Assembly: GCF_021343995.1 (NCBI RefSeq)
Contig: NZ_JAJTTE010000011.1
Location: forward strand, 87,032 to 151,031
DNA from: Pseudonocardia terrae
Lineage (GTDB): Bacteria > Actinomycetota > Actinomycetes > Mycobacteriales > Pseudonocardiaceae
DNA length: 64,000 nt
Direction: 5' to 3'
Made by a program: the position numbers and the translations under genes. Shown here piece after piece: positions 9,798 to 18,289 of the stretch. The first letter of the stretch is position 1. Each line of letters begins with the position of its first letter. Below the pieces are notes generated by a model. It did not search any database. It saw only the letters and a list, made by a program, of their open reading frames with translations, and was not told the origin of the DNA.

Positions 9798-10007
9798 TCA
9801 GGCCGCGGCCGGCTCCGGTGTCCCCGCGGCCTCCTCCGAGGCCGCGGTACGCCGGGGAGCAGCACGGTGAGCACACCCGCCAGCGCGGTCGTCACCGCGA
9901 CGGCGGCCAGGACCACCCGGAAGTCGGCGGTCATCCCCGCGCCGGCCGCCCTCGGCGATCAGCACCGCCACGAGCGCGAGCCAGGGCCACCGGTAGAGCG
10001 TCTCCAC
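9798..10007 (-). pseudogene. Remnant of a small membrane or MFS-type protein with compensating frameshifts
   Basis: The frame from GTG at 10007 begins with a good membrane-like stretch (METLYRWPWLALVAVLIAEG). It then turns into Arg/Gly-rich nonsense and recovers a plausible tail (RTAASEEAAGTPEPAAA). The sensible middle (MTADFRVVLAAVAVTT followed by more hydrophobic residues) is in another frame, 9934-9840. Two frameshifts would rebuild a two-helix protein of about 68 residues, similar to the C-terminus of a transporter. It is divergent from the TetR gene, where a regulated transporter is often found. I treat it as a decayed gene. Confidence 0.35.
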
Positions 10008-10019
10008 GATTCTTCAGAA

Positions 10020-10068
10020 CGAACGGCGTTCGAACGAACGCTGTTTCTATCCACGAACGGCGTTCGTG
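10020..10068. promoter_or_regulatory. Paired palindromic operators for the adjacent TetR regulator
   Basis: The 13-bp palindrome CGAACGGCGTTCG occurs twice, at 10020-10032 and 10054-10066, 34 bases apart. The second copy extends to a perfect 17-bp palindrome (CACGAACG-G-CGTTCGTG, 10052-10068). They lie just upstream of the TetR start and between it and the divergent remnant. The second copy overlaps the region where RNA polymerase must bind, which fits autorepression. Confidence 0.7.
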
Positions 10069-10086
10069 TCAAATAGAATCGAACGC

Positions 10087-10806
10087 GTGGAGCACGAATT
10101 GCCCGAGCCGCCCTGGCGCACCCCGCGCAAGCAGCCGGCACGACGCTCCCTGTCGCGGGAGACGATCGTCGAGGCCGCGATGGGGGTGTTGCGCAAGGAG
10201 GGGATCGACGGCGTGAGCATGCGCCGTGTCGCAACCGAGCTGTCGACCGGCGCGGCGTCCCTCTACGCGCACGTCGCGAACAAGGACGAGCTCGTCGAGC
10301 TGCTGTTCGACGAGGTCGCGGGGGAGATCCCGCTGCCCGAGCCGGACCCCGCGCGGTGGCGCGAGCAGGTCACGCAGCTGTGGGTCGACTCGCGGGCCAC
10401 CCTGCTGCGCTACCGCGACATCGCCCGTGCCGCGCTCGGCTCGGTCCCCTTCGGGCCGAATGCCCTGCGCGTCACGGAGACGACCCTGCAGCTGCTGCGC
10501 CTCGGGGGTGTCCCGGAGCAGGCGGCGGCCTGGTCGGCCGACGTCGTGGGCCTCTACGTCAGCGCGAGCGCGGTCGAGGGCGCGATGCGGGCGCAGCGCG
10601 AGGAGGGGCGCGGCCAGTGGGACGACGAGGCCGGGCAGACGCAGGAGTTCCTCGCGTCGCTGCCCGCCGACCGGTTCCCGACCTTCGTCTCGTTGCTGCC
10701 GCACCTGACGTCGGGCACGGAGGAGGAGCGGTTCCGGTTCGGGCTGGAGCTGCTGGTGAGCGGCCTCGCCGCGCTGGCTACAGGTCCTCGGGAAGCAGGT
10801 CCATGA
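10087..10806 (+). CDS. TetR/AcrR family transcriptional regulator
   Basis: A 239-residue TetR repressor. The helix-turn-helix is in residues about 20-65 (ETIVEAAMGVLRKEGIDG, then GAASLYAHVANKDEL). The C-terminal ligand domain contains LLRYRDIARAALGSVPFGPNA and resembles the TetR_C subfamily that follows drug-type regulators. I chose GTG at 10087 because a -10 box TAGAAT (10074-10079) lies seven bases upstream, giving a leaderless message. The longer frame from 10066 would start inside the operator. Its 3' end overlaps the convergent acetyltransferase by 29 bases. The natural target may have been the now-decayed divergent gene. Confidence 0.88.
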   Translation: MEHELPEPPWRTPRKQPARRSLSRETIVEAAMGVLRKEGIDGVSMRRVATELSTGAASLYAHVANKDELVELLFDEVAGEIPLPEPDPARWREQVTQLWVDSRATLLRYRDIARAALGSVPFGPNALRVTETTLQLLRLGGVPEQAAAWSADVVGLYVSASAVEGAMRAQREEGRGQWDDEAGQTQEFLASLPADRFPTFVSLLPHLTSGTEEERFRFGLELLVSGLAALATGPREAGP

Positions 10807-11344
10807 GCAGCCCGTCGTGCCAGGTGCCGTCGGCGGCGCGCTCGTACGCGCGCATCACGCCGACCCGTCGGAACCCGACCCGCTCGTAGCTGCGGATCGC
10901 GCGCTCGTTCGTCGCCGCCGGGTCGATGACGATCCGGTGGTGCCCGCGCACGTCGAACAGGTGCCGGGCGAGGGCGCGCACGGCGTCGGCGCCGAGGCCC
11001 TGCCCGTGCGCGTCCGGGTGCAGGGCGACGTCGATGCCCGCGTGCCGGTAGTCGGGGTCCTCCTCCTCGTGGAACATGATCAGCCCGACGGTCTCGCGGT
11101 AGGCCTCGACCGCGTAGCAGTGCGGGCCGAGGAGCTCCCGGCGCACCCGCTCCAGGTCGTACCCGGCCCACCAGCGCGCCACCTCGGGGTGCTGCAGGAT
11201 CTGCAGGAACTCGCCGACGTGCCGCGGTTCGGTGGGCCGCAGGACCACGGTCTGCCCGGCGAGCGCGCCGGTGCCGTCCGTCTCGGGCGGCTCGTCGCCG
11301 CGTAGCGGCACCGCGCCGGGTCCCGGATGTCCGAGCGTGCTCAT
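10778..11344 (-). CDS. GNAT family N-acetyltransferase, AAC(6')-like
   Basis: A 188-residue cytoplasmic acetyl-CoA-dependent acetyltransferase. The fold starts near residue 30 (VVLRPTEPRHVGEFLQI). The acetyl-CoA loop reads DAHGQGLGADAVRAL near residue 118, followed by the motif B region TNERAIRSYERVGFRRVG. The HPEVARWWAGYD stretch resembles aminoglycoside 6'-acetyltransferases, but resistance is only a guess. The ATG at 11344 overlaps the stop of the PhoD-like gene (ATGA), so the two are translationally coupled as the last genes of a three-gene operon. Convergent overlap with the TetR gene may limit both transcripts. Confidence 0.82.
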   Translation of the reverse strand: MSTLGHPGPGAVPLRGDEPPETDGTGALAGQTVVLRPTEPRHVGEFLQILQHPEVARWWAGYDLERVRRELLGPHCYAVEAYRETVGLIMFHEEEDPDYRHAGIDVALHPDAHGQGLGADAVRALARHLFDVRGHHRIVIDPAATNERAIRSYERVGFRRVGVMRAYERAADGTWHDGLLMDLLPEDL

Positions 11345-12996
11345 GCAGCCTCCGCGCTGAGGGTGACGCGGGCCCGTTCGTCGAGCGCGGCGGCGGACCG
11401 GGGCTTCTCGAAGATCACCTCGGCACGCCTGCCGTCGACGAGCAGGGTCGCGATGTGGTTGCCGAAGAGGGGGGTGCCGACCCGGTCCCAGCGCAGGCCG
11501 GGGGCCGGGGCGCCGTGATGGGCGGCCCAGGCCCGGGCCCACGCGGCGGCGGGCCGCGACCAGGCGAGCCGGAACGCGGCCCGGACGGCCCCCGGCACGT
11601 GGTTGTGCACCGGGGAGCAGACGACCTGGTGGACGCGCGCAGCGCCGGCGGTCACGCCGGGCAGCTCCGCCCGGGCGGTGTAGCTGTGGTGCACGTCACC
11701 GGACAATACCGTCACCGTCGCGGGGGCCGACGGGCCCTCCGCACCCCGGGCCGCCCGCCCGACCAGCTCGGCCAGCCGGTCGAACGACGCGCGGAAGGCC
11801 GGCCAGTGCTCCATGTCCGCGGCCTGCCGGACGGCCTCGCCGAGGCGGCCGCGCAGTCCGGGCCGGCTCGCGGCGATCTCGTTGACCGTCTCCAGGTCGC
11901 CCAGCGCTGGGGCGAGCAACCAGGGCACGGACGTGCCGAGCAGGAGGTGGTCGACGTCGCCGCCGTCCGGCGCCGGGGCGGACGCCTGCCTCTCCACCCA
12001 CGCGAACTCACGCTCGCCGAGCATGAGGTGCTCGCCGCCCTCGAGGACGCGGGCGTTGCGCGAGTCGATCATCACCAGCCGGCTTCGGCCCATGTCCCAG
12101 CGGAAGCTGAACCGCAGGCCCTTGCTCCCGTCGACCTCGGCGTCGGCGCGGTCGGCGAGATCCACCAGCAGCGGCCAGACGTCGCCCTCCGCCGCCTGCA
12201 CCTTCGTCCAGTCCGGATCGGCGGCCAGCTCCTCCGGGGAGAGGTTGCCCAGGTGCTGGTACACCCAGTACGAGGCCAGGGCCGAGCGGATGCGGTCGCG
12301 CCACCACGGGGTGCGGGCCGTCTCCGCGCGCCAGGCGGCCGAGGTGTTCCAGTCGTCCCGCACGTCGTGGTCGTCGAAGATCATCGCCGTCGGCACGGTC
12401 GACATCACCCAGCGGATCTCCGGGTCGATCCACGAGTCCCGGTAGAGGCCGACGTACTCGTCGAAGCCCACGATCTCGTCCGCGGGCCAGTCGGGGTGCC
12501 GCTCCCGGCGGCCGGCGATCCGGCGGCGGGTCTGCAGGGTGAGCTCGTCGGCGTAGACCTGGTCGCCGAGCAGCAGCAGCGCCGAGGGCCACTCCTCGGC
12601 GGGGGCGCGGGCCATCCGCGCGGCGTAGGCGTCGAGCGCGTCGATGCCGTAGAGCGCGGCCTGCTTCCGGTCGGAGACCTTGACGTACCGGCACGAGCCG
12701 AACACGATCCGCGCCCGCCCGGCGGAGCGCGGCCCCCGGGTGGGGATCACGCTCGGCGGGAAGGGGCTGTGCGGCAACGGCCAGGCCTGCTCGCCGTCGA
12801 CGTGGACCTCGTACGGGATCCGTGCGTCGGGATCGAGCCCGGTCACCGCGACCAGCGCGAAGTGGTGCCCGGCCACCTCGAACGTCCGCGCGCGACAGCC
12901 CAGCACCTCGACCGTCGCCGGGCCCGCCGTCTGCACCCACACGACCGCCGTCGTCTCGCCGACGTGCCGCAGGACGGGACCGAGGAGGAGGGTCAC
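11341..12996 (-). CDS. Alkaline phosphatase D (PhoD)-like metallophosphoesterase
   Basis: A 551-residue metal-dependent phosphodiesterase or phosphatase. An N-terminal beta-sandwich (residues 1-95) precedes the catalytic domain. Metal and active-site motifs are visible as IVFGSCRYVKV (about 97), LLGDQVYAD (about 143), MIFDDHDVRDDWN (about 207) and LSGDVHHSYTA (about 430). Classical PhoD is exported by the Tat system, but no signal peptide is present here, so this one probably acts in the cytoplasm. It lies nine bases after the ROK kinase and overlaps the acetyltransferase start. The start is GTG at 12996; no strong ribosome site is seen, which fits coupled translation. Confidence 0.85.
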   Translation of the reverse strand: MTLLLGPVLRHVGETTAVVWVQTAGPATVEVLGCRARTFEVAGHHFALVAVTGLDPDARIPYEVHVDGEQAWPLPHSPFPPSVIPTRGPRSAGRARIVFGSCRYVKVSDRKQAALYGIDALDAYAARMARAPAEEWPSALLLLGDQVYADELTLQTRRRIAGRRERHPDWPADEIVGFDEYVGLYRDSWIDPEIRWVMSTVPTAMIFDDHDVRDDWNTSAAWRAETARTPWWRDRIRSALASYWVYQHLGNLSPEELAADPDWTKVQAAEGDVWPLLVDLADRADAEVDGSKGLRFSFRWDMGRSRLVMIDSRNARVLEGGEHLMLGEREFAWVERQASAPAPDGGDVDHLLLGTSVPWLLAPALGDLETVNEIAASRPGLRGRLGEAVRQAADMEHWPAFRASFDRLAELVGRAARGAEGPSAPATVTVLSGDVHHSYTARAELPGVTAGAARVHQVVCSPVHNHVPGAVRAAFRLAWSRPAAAWARAWAAHHGAPAPGLRWDRVGTPLFGNHIATLLVDGRRAEVIFEKPRSAAALDERARVTLSAEAA

Positions 12997-13005
12997 GCGG
13001 TCACG

Positions 13006-13971
13006 CTAACGGGTGCTCCGATCATCCGCGTGATCCAGTGCGAGCAGGGCCGCGCCGATCTTGCCGGCGGCGCTCCCGAACGTGCTGGGGAGCACCGGGA
13101 CCAGCGGCCGGACCGTCTTCGCGTAGGCGAACTCGGCGGCCGCCTCGCGCAGCGGGGCGAGGAGCAGCTCGCCGGTGTCGACGACGCCACCGCCGATCAC
13201 GACGGCGTCGAGCTCGAAGATCGTCGTGACCGACGCGATGCCGATGCCGAGCCAGCGGGCCAGGGTCTGGAACAGCCGCCGCGCCGTGGGGTCGCCCTGC
13301 AGCGCCGCCTCCGTGACGACCTGCCCGGTGACCTCGGCGTTCTTCTCGCGGGCCAGCCGCGCGATGAGGCCGTCGGGCTCCGCGGCCGCGGCCTCGCGGC
13401 CGGTGCGGGTCAGCGCGGTGCCCGAGGCCAGCGACTCCAGGCAGCCGTGGTTGCCGCAGCCGCACGGCGGGCCGTCCGGGTCCACGATGATGTGGCCCAG
13501 CTCGGCGCCGAGCCCGCGCGGGCCGCGGTAGATGTGCCCGCCCAGCACGATCCCGCTGCCCACCCCGGTGCCGACGGTGACCAGCACCATCTCCTTGTAG
13601 AGGCTGTCGCCGAGGCGCGCCTCGGCCAGCCCGGCCACGTTGGCGTCGTTGTCGACGACCGCGGGCAGGCCGGTCGCCTCCTCGATCTCGGCCCGGACGG
13701 CCCAGTCCCGGTAGGCGTTGTTCGGCGCCCAGAGGATCCGCCCGCCCGGCCACTCCACGGTCCCGGCGGCGCCCACCCCGACGGCCAGCACCTCGGGGTT
13801 GCGCGCACGCAGCCGCTCGACCATGCCGAGCAGCAGGCGCGACATCGTGGGGGCGTCCGAGGTCGCGGGGGTAGGCTCGGTCAGCTCGTCGACGACCGTC
13901 CCGTCCTCGGCCACCACCGCGCCGGCGACCTTCGTGCCGCCGATGTCCAACCCGATCGCGTGTCTCGCCAC
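13006..13971 (-). CDS. ROK family glucokinase-like sugar kinase
   Basis: A 321-residue cytoplasmic kinase of the ROK family, most like actinobacterial glucokinase, which phosphorylates glucose at the 6-position. The phosphate-binding motif GLDIGGTKVAGAVV is at residues 7-20. The catalytic Asp is in VDNDANVAGLAEARLG. The ROK zinc signature is complete (GHIIVDPDGPPCGCGNHG, then CLES). There is no N-terminal winged helix, so it is a kinase and not a repressor. The GTG at 13971 is chosen because the fold starts straight after it. It is the first gene of the kinase-PhoD-GNAT operon and is divergent from the DoxX gene with 81 bases between. The sugar specificity is inferred. Confidence 0.87.
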   Translation of the reverse strand: MARHAIGLDIGGTKVAGAVVAEDGTVVDELTEPTPATSDAPTMSRLLLGMVERLRARNPEVLAVGVGAAGTVEWPGGRILWAPNNAYRDWAVRAEIEEATGLPAVVDNDANVAGLAEARLGDSLYKEMVLVTVGTGVGSGIVLGGHIYRGPRGLGAELGHIIVDPDGPPCGCGNHGCLESLASGTALTRTGREAAAAEPDGLIARLAREKNAEVTGQVVTEAALQGDPTARRLFQTLARWLGIGIASVTTIFELDAVVIGGGVVDTGELLLAPLREAAAEFAYAKTVRPLVPVLPSTFGSAAGKIGAALLALDHADDRSTR

Positions 13972-14052
13972 CCCGGCATGATTGACGACCCCGCGGGTCC
14001 CCCGCCAGCGGCACCCGTGTTTGCCACACGCGAGCGTGGGGAACGCGGCCCC

Positions 14053-15300
14053 ATGCCTCTGTTGCGTCGTGTGGCCCGCCCCATGCTGGCCGCCATCTTC
14101 ATCTCGGGCGGAATCAACGCGTTGCGCCAACCCCAGGCGCACGCCGAGGCCGCCAAGCCCGTCCTGGACTACGCCGCGCCCGCGATCGACAAGGCCGTGC
14201 AGATGTCCCCGCTGGAGAAGCGCCCCGACAACGAGACGCTGGTGAAGGTCGAGGCCGGCGCCAAGGTGGCCGCCGGGACGCTGCTGGCACTCGGCAAGCT
14301 GCCCCGGACCTCGTCGGCCGTGCTCGCCGCCACCCTGATCCCGACCACTCTGGCCGGGCACCGCTTCTGGGAGGAGAGCGACCCCGAGGCCAAGCAGGCC
14401 CAGCAGGTCCACTTCCTCAAGAACGTCAGCCTGCTCGGCGGGCTGATGATCGCGGCCGCGGACACCCACGGCAAGCCGTCCGTGGCCTGGCGCAGCCGCA
14501 AGGCCGCCGAGGTCGCCTCCGCCGCGTTGGAGAAGCGGGCCGAGGCGCTGTCCGACGCCGCGCACAGCGCCACCGACTCGGTGAGCGGGCTGGTCTCGGG
14601 CCTCGGCGGATCGGGCGCGTCGACCGGGTCGGACCTGGCCGGCAAGGCGTCGGCCTTGACCGAGTCGCTGTCCGCCACGGTCGCCGAGAAGGCGCCGGTC
14701 GTGAAGGCGCGGGCCGCGGAGCTGGGCTCCGCCGCGTCCGAGCGCGCCGCCGCCCTGGGGGCCACCGCGTCCGCGCTGTCCGCGACGGCGTCCGACCGCG
14801 CCTCCGAATGGGCCGCCACGGCGTCGGACCAGGCGTCGACGTGGGGCGACGACCTGTCGAAGCGCGCCGCGAAGGCCGCGAAGAAGGCCGAGAAGCGCGG
14901 CGCGGCGCTGCGCAAGGAGGTCGACAAGCGCAGCGCGGAGTGGCAGAAGGAGCTCGACCGGCGCGGGAAGGCCTGGGAGAAGCTCGCCGACCAGAAGGGC
15001 GACGCCTGGGCGAAGGCCGCGTCGAAGAAGCGGGCCCAGTGGGAGAAGGCGGCCGACAAGAAGCGCGCCGAGTGGGAGAAGAGCGCGCGCAAGGCCGCCA
15101 AGAAGGCCCGCAAGCAGGCCCCCGGCTACGTCGACCAGCTGACCGCGCTCGCGGCGCAGGCCGGCGAGCAGGTGTCGAAGTTCGGCAGCGACGTCGCCCA
15201 CCGCGCCGCCGAGGCCGGCTCGACCGCAGGTTCCGCCGGCGCGAAGGCCGTCGAGGGGATCGCCCGGGACGCGCGCAAACGCGCCAAGGCCGTCGCCTGA
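14053..15300 (+). CDS. DoxX family membrane protein with long hendecad-repeat tail
   Basis: The first 150 of 415 residues are a DoxX-type membrane domain (MLAAIFISGGINALRQP; TTLAGHRFWEE; HFLKNVSLLGGLMIAAADT). The remaining 265 residues are an Ala/Ser- then Lys/Ala-rich helical tail. In it Trp recurs exactly every 11 residues five times (codons at 14941, 14974, 15007, 15040, 15073), each unit resembling WEKAADKKRAE. An 11-residue period is typical of surface-lying amphipathic helices or right-handed coiled coils. DoxX proteins are normally about 130-180 aa, so the tail is an addition. A strong hairpin terminator follows. Function is unknown; it could tether the membrane to a polymer such as DNA or the cell wall. 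Confidence 0.82.
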   Translation: MPLLRRVARPMLAAIFISGGINALRQPQAHAEAAKPVLDYAAPAIDKAVQMSPLEKRPDNETLVKVEAGAKVAAGTLLALGKLPRTSSAVLAATLIPTTLAGHRFWEESDPEAKQAQQVHFLKNVSLLGGLMIAAADTHGKPSVAWRSRKAAEVASAALEKRAEALSDAAHSATDSVSGLVSGLGGSGASTGSDLAGKASALTESLSATVAEKAPVVKARAAELGSAASERAAALGATASALSATASDRASEWAATASDQASTWGDDLSKRAAKAAKKAEKRGAALRKEVDKRSAEWQKELDRRGKAWEKLADQKGDAWAKAASKKRAQWEKAADKKRAEWEKSARKAAKKARKQAPGYVDQLTALAAQAGEQVSKFGSDVAHRAAEAGSTAGSAGAKAVEGIARDARKRAKAVA

Positions 15301-15358
15301 GCAACGCGTGATCGTCATCTGAGCAGCGCCCGAGCAGCGCCCGAGCTGCGCCGGACCC

Positions 15359-15394
15359 CGGCCCCGCCACCGACGTGCCCCGGTGGCGGGGCCG
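15359..15394 (+). terminator. Rho-independent-type hairpin after the DoxX gene
   Basis: Perfect 14-bp stem (CGGCCCCGCCACCG with its complement at 15381-15394) and an eight-base loop, without a T-run. It lies 58 bases after the DoxX stop. Confidence 0.75.
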
Positions 15395-15420
15395 TCCCGT
15401 GCGTGCCGGTGCTCCCTCCC

Positions 15421-15479
15421 GCGAGTCGCGCTCTGGGCTTCCGCGAGTCGCGCTGGGGGCTTCCGCGAGTCGCCCGGCG
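15421..15479. repeat. Short repeat with 22-bp period, GCGAGTCG core
   Basis: GCGAGTCGC recurs at 15421, 15443 and 15465, exactly 22 bases apart, with related spacer sequence (CTGGG and CTTCC parts). The same core and period return at 19114-19199, so this looks like a dispersed intergenic repeat family. Confidence 0.65.
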
Positions 15480-15529
15480 TGACCCCGCCGACCGTGCGCC
15501 GTCGCGGGACGGGCACGTACCGTGGCCGG

Positions 15530-15793
15530 ATGCCCGCAGCCTCGGAGGAGGACTGGGACGACTGGGTCGCCGCCCGGACGCCCCGGCCGGACCCCGCCGA
15601 CGAGACCCCGCCCGACACCTACTGGTTCGTCGGCGGCCCGCTCGACGGCCGGGTCCGCACCCGCCCGGCCGAGCAGGAGGCGCCGGCCGTCGTCCGGCAC
15701 ATCCACCTGCACGGCGGACCGAAGATCGTCCACCACTACGACCTGTACGAGGTCGCGGGACACGGCGGCGAGTACCGGCTGCGCGAGGAGTGA
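15530..15793 (+). CDS. Hypothetical protein (87 aa)
   Basis: A small soluble protein of unknown function. It starts with an acidic, Trp-containing stretch (SEEDWDDWVAAR). A likely beta-rich core follows with YWFVGGPLDGRVRTRP and, near the end, HIHLHGGPKIVHHYDLYEV, which holds five His residues. The GGPLDG pattern resembles small phage- or actinobacterial proteins of unknown role. The ATG at 15530 follows a TACCGT box (15518-15523) by six bases, a leaderless arrangement. It ends 21 bases before the Tm-1-like gene and may share its transcript. Confidence 0.6.
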   Translation: MPAASEEDWDDWVAARTPRPDPADETPPDTYWFVGGPLDGRVRTRPAEQEAPAVVRHIHLHGGPKIVHHYDLYEVAGHGGEYRLREE

Positions 15794-15814
15794 TCGTGCG
15801 GTAGGACTCCAGGA

Positions 15815-17011
15815 GTGGGTCCTGCGTACGTGATCGGCACGCACGACACCAAGGGCGCGGAGCTGCGCCACGTCGCGGACCTTCTCCGCGCCGCGGGCCT
15901 CGCCGTGACCTCGGTGGACGTGTCCACCTCCGACAAGAGCGCCGCGCGCGCCGACGTGTCCGCCGCCGAGGTCGCCGCGGCGCACCCCGACGGCGTCGAC
16001 GCCGTCTTCACCGGCGACCGGGGCAGCGCGGTCGCGGCGATGGCCCTCGCGCTCGAGCGCTGGCTGCCGGCGCAGGAGGTCGGCGGGGTGCTCGGCCTCG
16101 GCGGCTCCGGCGGGACCGCCCTGGTCACCCCGGCGATGCGGGCGTTGCCGGTCGGCGTGCCCAAGGTGATGGTCTCGACGGTCGCGTCCGGCGACACCGC
16201 GCCGTACGTCGGCGCCGCCGACATCGCGATGGTCTACTCGGTCACCGACGTCGCCGGGATCAACCGCATCTCCCGGCTCGTCCTCGGCAACGCCGCACAC
16301 ATGCTCGCCGGGGCGCTGACCCGCGAGATCCCGCCGGGGGAGGACCGGCCCGCCGTCGGGCTGACCATGTTCGGCGTGACGACCCCGCTGGTCACCGCCG
16401 TCCTCGAGCGGCTGGGGACCGAGGTGGACCCGCTGGTCTTCCACGCCACCGGTACGGGCGGGACGGCGATGGAGAAGCTCGTCGACTCCGGTCTCGTCTC
16501 CTCAGTCCTCGACCTGACCACCACCGAGATCGCCGACCTGCTCGTCGGCGGGGTCATGGCGGCGGGGGAGGACCGCCTCGACGCTATCGCCCGCACCGGC
16601 GTTCCCTACGTCGGCTCGGTCGGCGCCGTGGACATGGTCAACTTCGGGGCCCGGGACACGGTCCCGCCGCGTTTCGCCGACCGGCTGTTCTACGAGCACA
16701 ACCCGCAGGTCACACTCATGCGCACCACCCCGGAGGAGAACGCCGAGATCGGCGCGTTCCTCGCTCGCAAGATCAACGCCTTCACAGGGCCGGCGCTGTT
16801 CCTCGTCCCGACCGGCGGGGTGTCGCTGCTCGACGTGCCCGGCCAGCCGTTCCACGACCCGGAGGCCGACGCCGCGCTGCTCGCCGCGCTGGAGTCCGGA
16901 CTGGACAGCCACACCCGGCTGCGGAAGTTTCCGATGGCGATCAACGACCCCGAGTTCGCCGACGCCGTCGTCGCGGCCTGGCGTGACGTACAGCGGGAGG
17001 TGGCGGCATGA
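15815..17011 (+). CDS. Tm-1-like ATP-binding protein (UPF0261)
   Basis: A 398-residue protein of the UPF0261 family, cytoplasmic, related to the N-terminal half of the plant Tm-1 protein, which binds ATP. It opens with [21 protein letters not shown] and carries a glycine-rich loop [18 protein letters not shown] near residue 92. The GTG start at 15815 is followed at once by the conserved strand. A TAGGAC box seven bases upstream and AGGA both support this start. Its last four bases overlap the TIM-barrel gene (ATGA), so the two proteins are made together. In plants the corresponding two domains are one polypeptide, which suggests that the bacterial pair forms a complex. The biochemical role is unknown. 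Confidence 0.85.
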   Translation: MGPAYVIGTHDTKGAELRHVADLLRAAGLAVTSVDVSTSDKSAARADVSAAEVAAAHPDGVDAVFTGDRGSAVAAMALALERWLPAQEVGGVLGLGGSGGTALVTPAMRALPVGVPKVMVSTVASGDTAPYVGAADIAMVYSVTDVAGINRISRLVLGNAAHMLAGALTREIPPGEDRPAVGLTMFGVTTPLVTAVLERLGTEVDPLVFHATGTGGTAMEKLVDSGLVSSVLDLTTTEIADLLVGGVMAAGEDRLDAIARTGVPYVGSVGAVDMVNFGARDTVPPRFADRLFYEHNPQVTLMRTTPEENAEIGAFLARKINAFTGPALFLVPTGGVSLLDVPGQPFHDPEADAALLAALESGLDSHTRLRKFPMAINDPEFADAVVAAWRDVQREVAA

Positions 17012-17844
17012 GGTTCGGCCGCGCGGAGCTCGTCGAGCGGTTCCGGGACATGGCCCGCCGCGGCGAGCCGATCGTCGGCGGGGGAGCGGGCACGGGCCTG
17101 TCGGCGAAGTGCGAGGAGGCCGGGGGGATCGACCTCATCGTGATCTACAACTCCGGGCGCTACCGCATGGCCGGCCGGGGCTCGCTCGCCGGCCTGCTGG
17201 CCTATGGCAACGCCAACGACATCGTCGTCGAGATGGCCGCCGAGGTGTTGCCCGTCGTCCGCCGCACCCCGGTCCTCGCGGGCGTCAACGGCACGGACCC
17301 GTTCATGCTCACGGACCGTTTCCTGCGCGAGCTCGCCGACCTCGGCTTCTCCGGGATCCAGAACTTCCCGACGGTCGGCCTGATCGACGGGGTGTTCCGG
17401 GCCAACCTCGAGGAGACGGGGATGGGCTACGGGCTGGAGGTCGACCTCGTGGAGGCGGCGCGCCGCCTCGACCTGCTCACCACGCCGTACGTCTTCTCGG
17501 CCGACGACGCCCGCGCGATGACCCGGGCCGGCGCGGACATCGTCGTCTGCCACATGGGCCTCACCACCGGCGGCGCGATCGGCGCGGAGACCGCGAAGAC
17601 GCTCGACGACTGCGTGGCGCTGATCGACGAGTGGTCCGCCGCGGCGCTGGAGGAGCGGGAGGATGTCCTCGTGCTCTGCCACGGCGGCCCGATCGCCATG
17701 CCCGAGGACGCGGCGTACGTGCTCGGCCGTACCGCGGCCTGCCACGGGTTCTACGGCGCGTCCTCGATGGAGCGCCTGCCCACCGAGACCGCGCTGGTCG
17801 AGCAGACCCGCGCCTTCAAGAACGCCCTCGTCACACAGGAGTGA
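17008..17844 (+). CDS. Phosphoenolpyruvate hydrolase-like TIM-barrel protein
   Basis: A 278-residue (beta/alpha)8 protein of the PEP-hydrolase-like family. The fold begins after about 20 residues ([20 protein letters not shown]), with conserved stretches [31 protein letters not shown] and [13 protein letters not shown], and a final [14 protein letters not shown]. It is the counterpart of the TIM-barrel half of Tm-1 and directly follows the Tm-1-like gene with a four-base overlap. A ribosome site inside the end of this gene serves the SRPBCC gene two bases later. Enzymatic activity has not been shown for most members; an isomerase or lyase on a small carboxylic acid is a guess. Confidence 0.85.
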   Translation: MRFGRAELVERFRDMARRGEPIVGGGAGTGLSAKCEEAGGIDLIVIYNSGRYRMAGRGSLAGLLAYGNANDIVVEMAAEVLPVVRRTPVLAGVNGTDPFMLTDRFLRELADLGFSGIQNFPTVGLIDGVFRANLEETGMGYGLEVDLVEAARRLDLLTTPYVFSADDARAMTRAGADIVVCHMGLTTGGAIGAETAKTLDDCVALIDEWSAAALEEREDVLVLCHGGPIAMPEDAAYVLGRTAACHGFYGASSMERLPTETALVEQTRAFKNALVTQE

Positions 17845-17846
17845 CC

Positions 17847-18284
17847 ATGCCCCGTCCCTACGCCAGTGGAGTCGTCGCCGCACCGGCCGAAACGGTCTGG
17901 GCACTGCTGCGCGCCTTCAACGGCCTGCCCGACTTCCTCCCCGCGATCGCGAAGAGCGAGATCGTCGAGGGCACGGACGGCGCCGTCGGCGCGGTCCGCA
18001 GGCTGACCCTCGCCGACGGCGGCGACCCCTTCGACGAGAAGCTGCTCGCGATGGACGACGCCGACCGCACCCTCACCTATGCCTTCACCGGCGCGAACCC
18101 CTTCAACGCGCGCCGCTACGTCTCCACGGTCCGCGTCGCCCCGATCACGGACACCGGCGAGTCGTTCGTCGAGTGGTGGTCGGAGTACGACGCGGACGCG
18201 GGGCAGGAGGAGGGCCTCAACCAGACCTTCGCGCAGGGCGTCTACGCGGGAGGCATCGACGGCCTGCGCGCGAAGCTCGCCTGA
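17847..18284 (+). CDS. SRPBCC family protein (polyketide cyclase/START-like)
   Basis: A 145-residue START-like fold that binds hydrophobic ligands in a deep cavity. The start motif is VVAAPAETVWALLRAFNGL, followed by GAVRRLTLADGGDPFDEKLL, and the C-terminal helix is FAQGVYAGGIDGLRAKL. The ATG at 17847 has AGGAG upstream and lies two bases after the TIM-barrel stop, so it is the third gene of the operon. The context suggests that it handles a small molecule made or changed by the two upstream proteins. It converges on the YceI gene with a five-base gap. Confidence 0.85.
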   Translation: MPRPYASGVVAAPAETVWALLRAFNGLPDFLPAIAKSEIVEGTDGAVGAVRRLTLADGGDPFDEKLLAMDDADRTLTYAFTGANPFNARRYVSTVRVAPITDTGESFVEWWSEYDADAGQEEGLNQTFAQGVYAGGIDGLRAKLA

Positions 18285-18289
18285 TCCGA

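Noticed and set aside
11455..14052. Upstream extension of the DoxX frame over the PhoD and ROK genes
   Set aside because: The frame is open but antisense to two clear genes. The DoxX match starts at the ATG at 14053.
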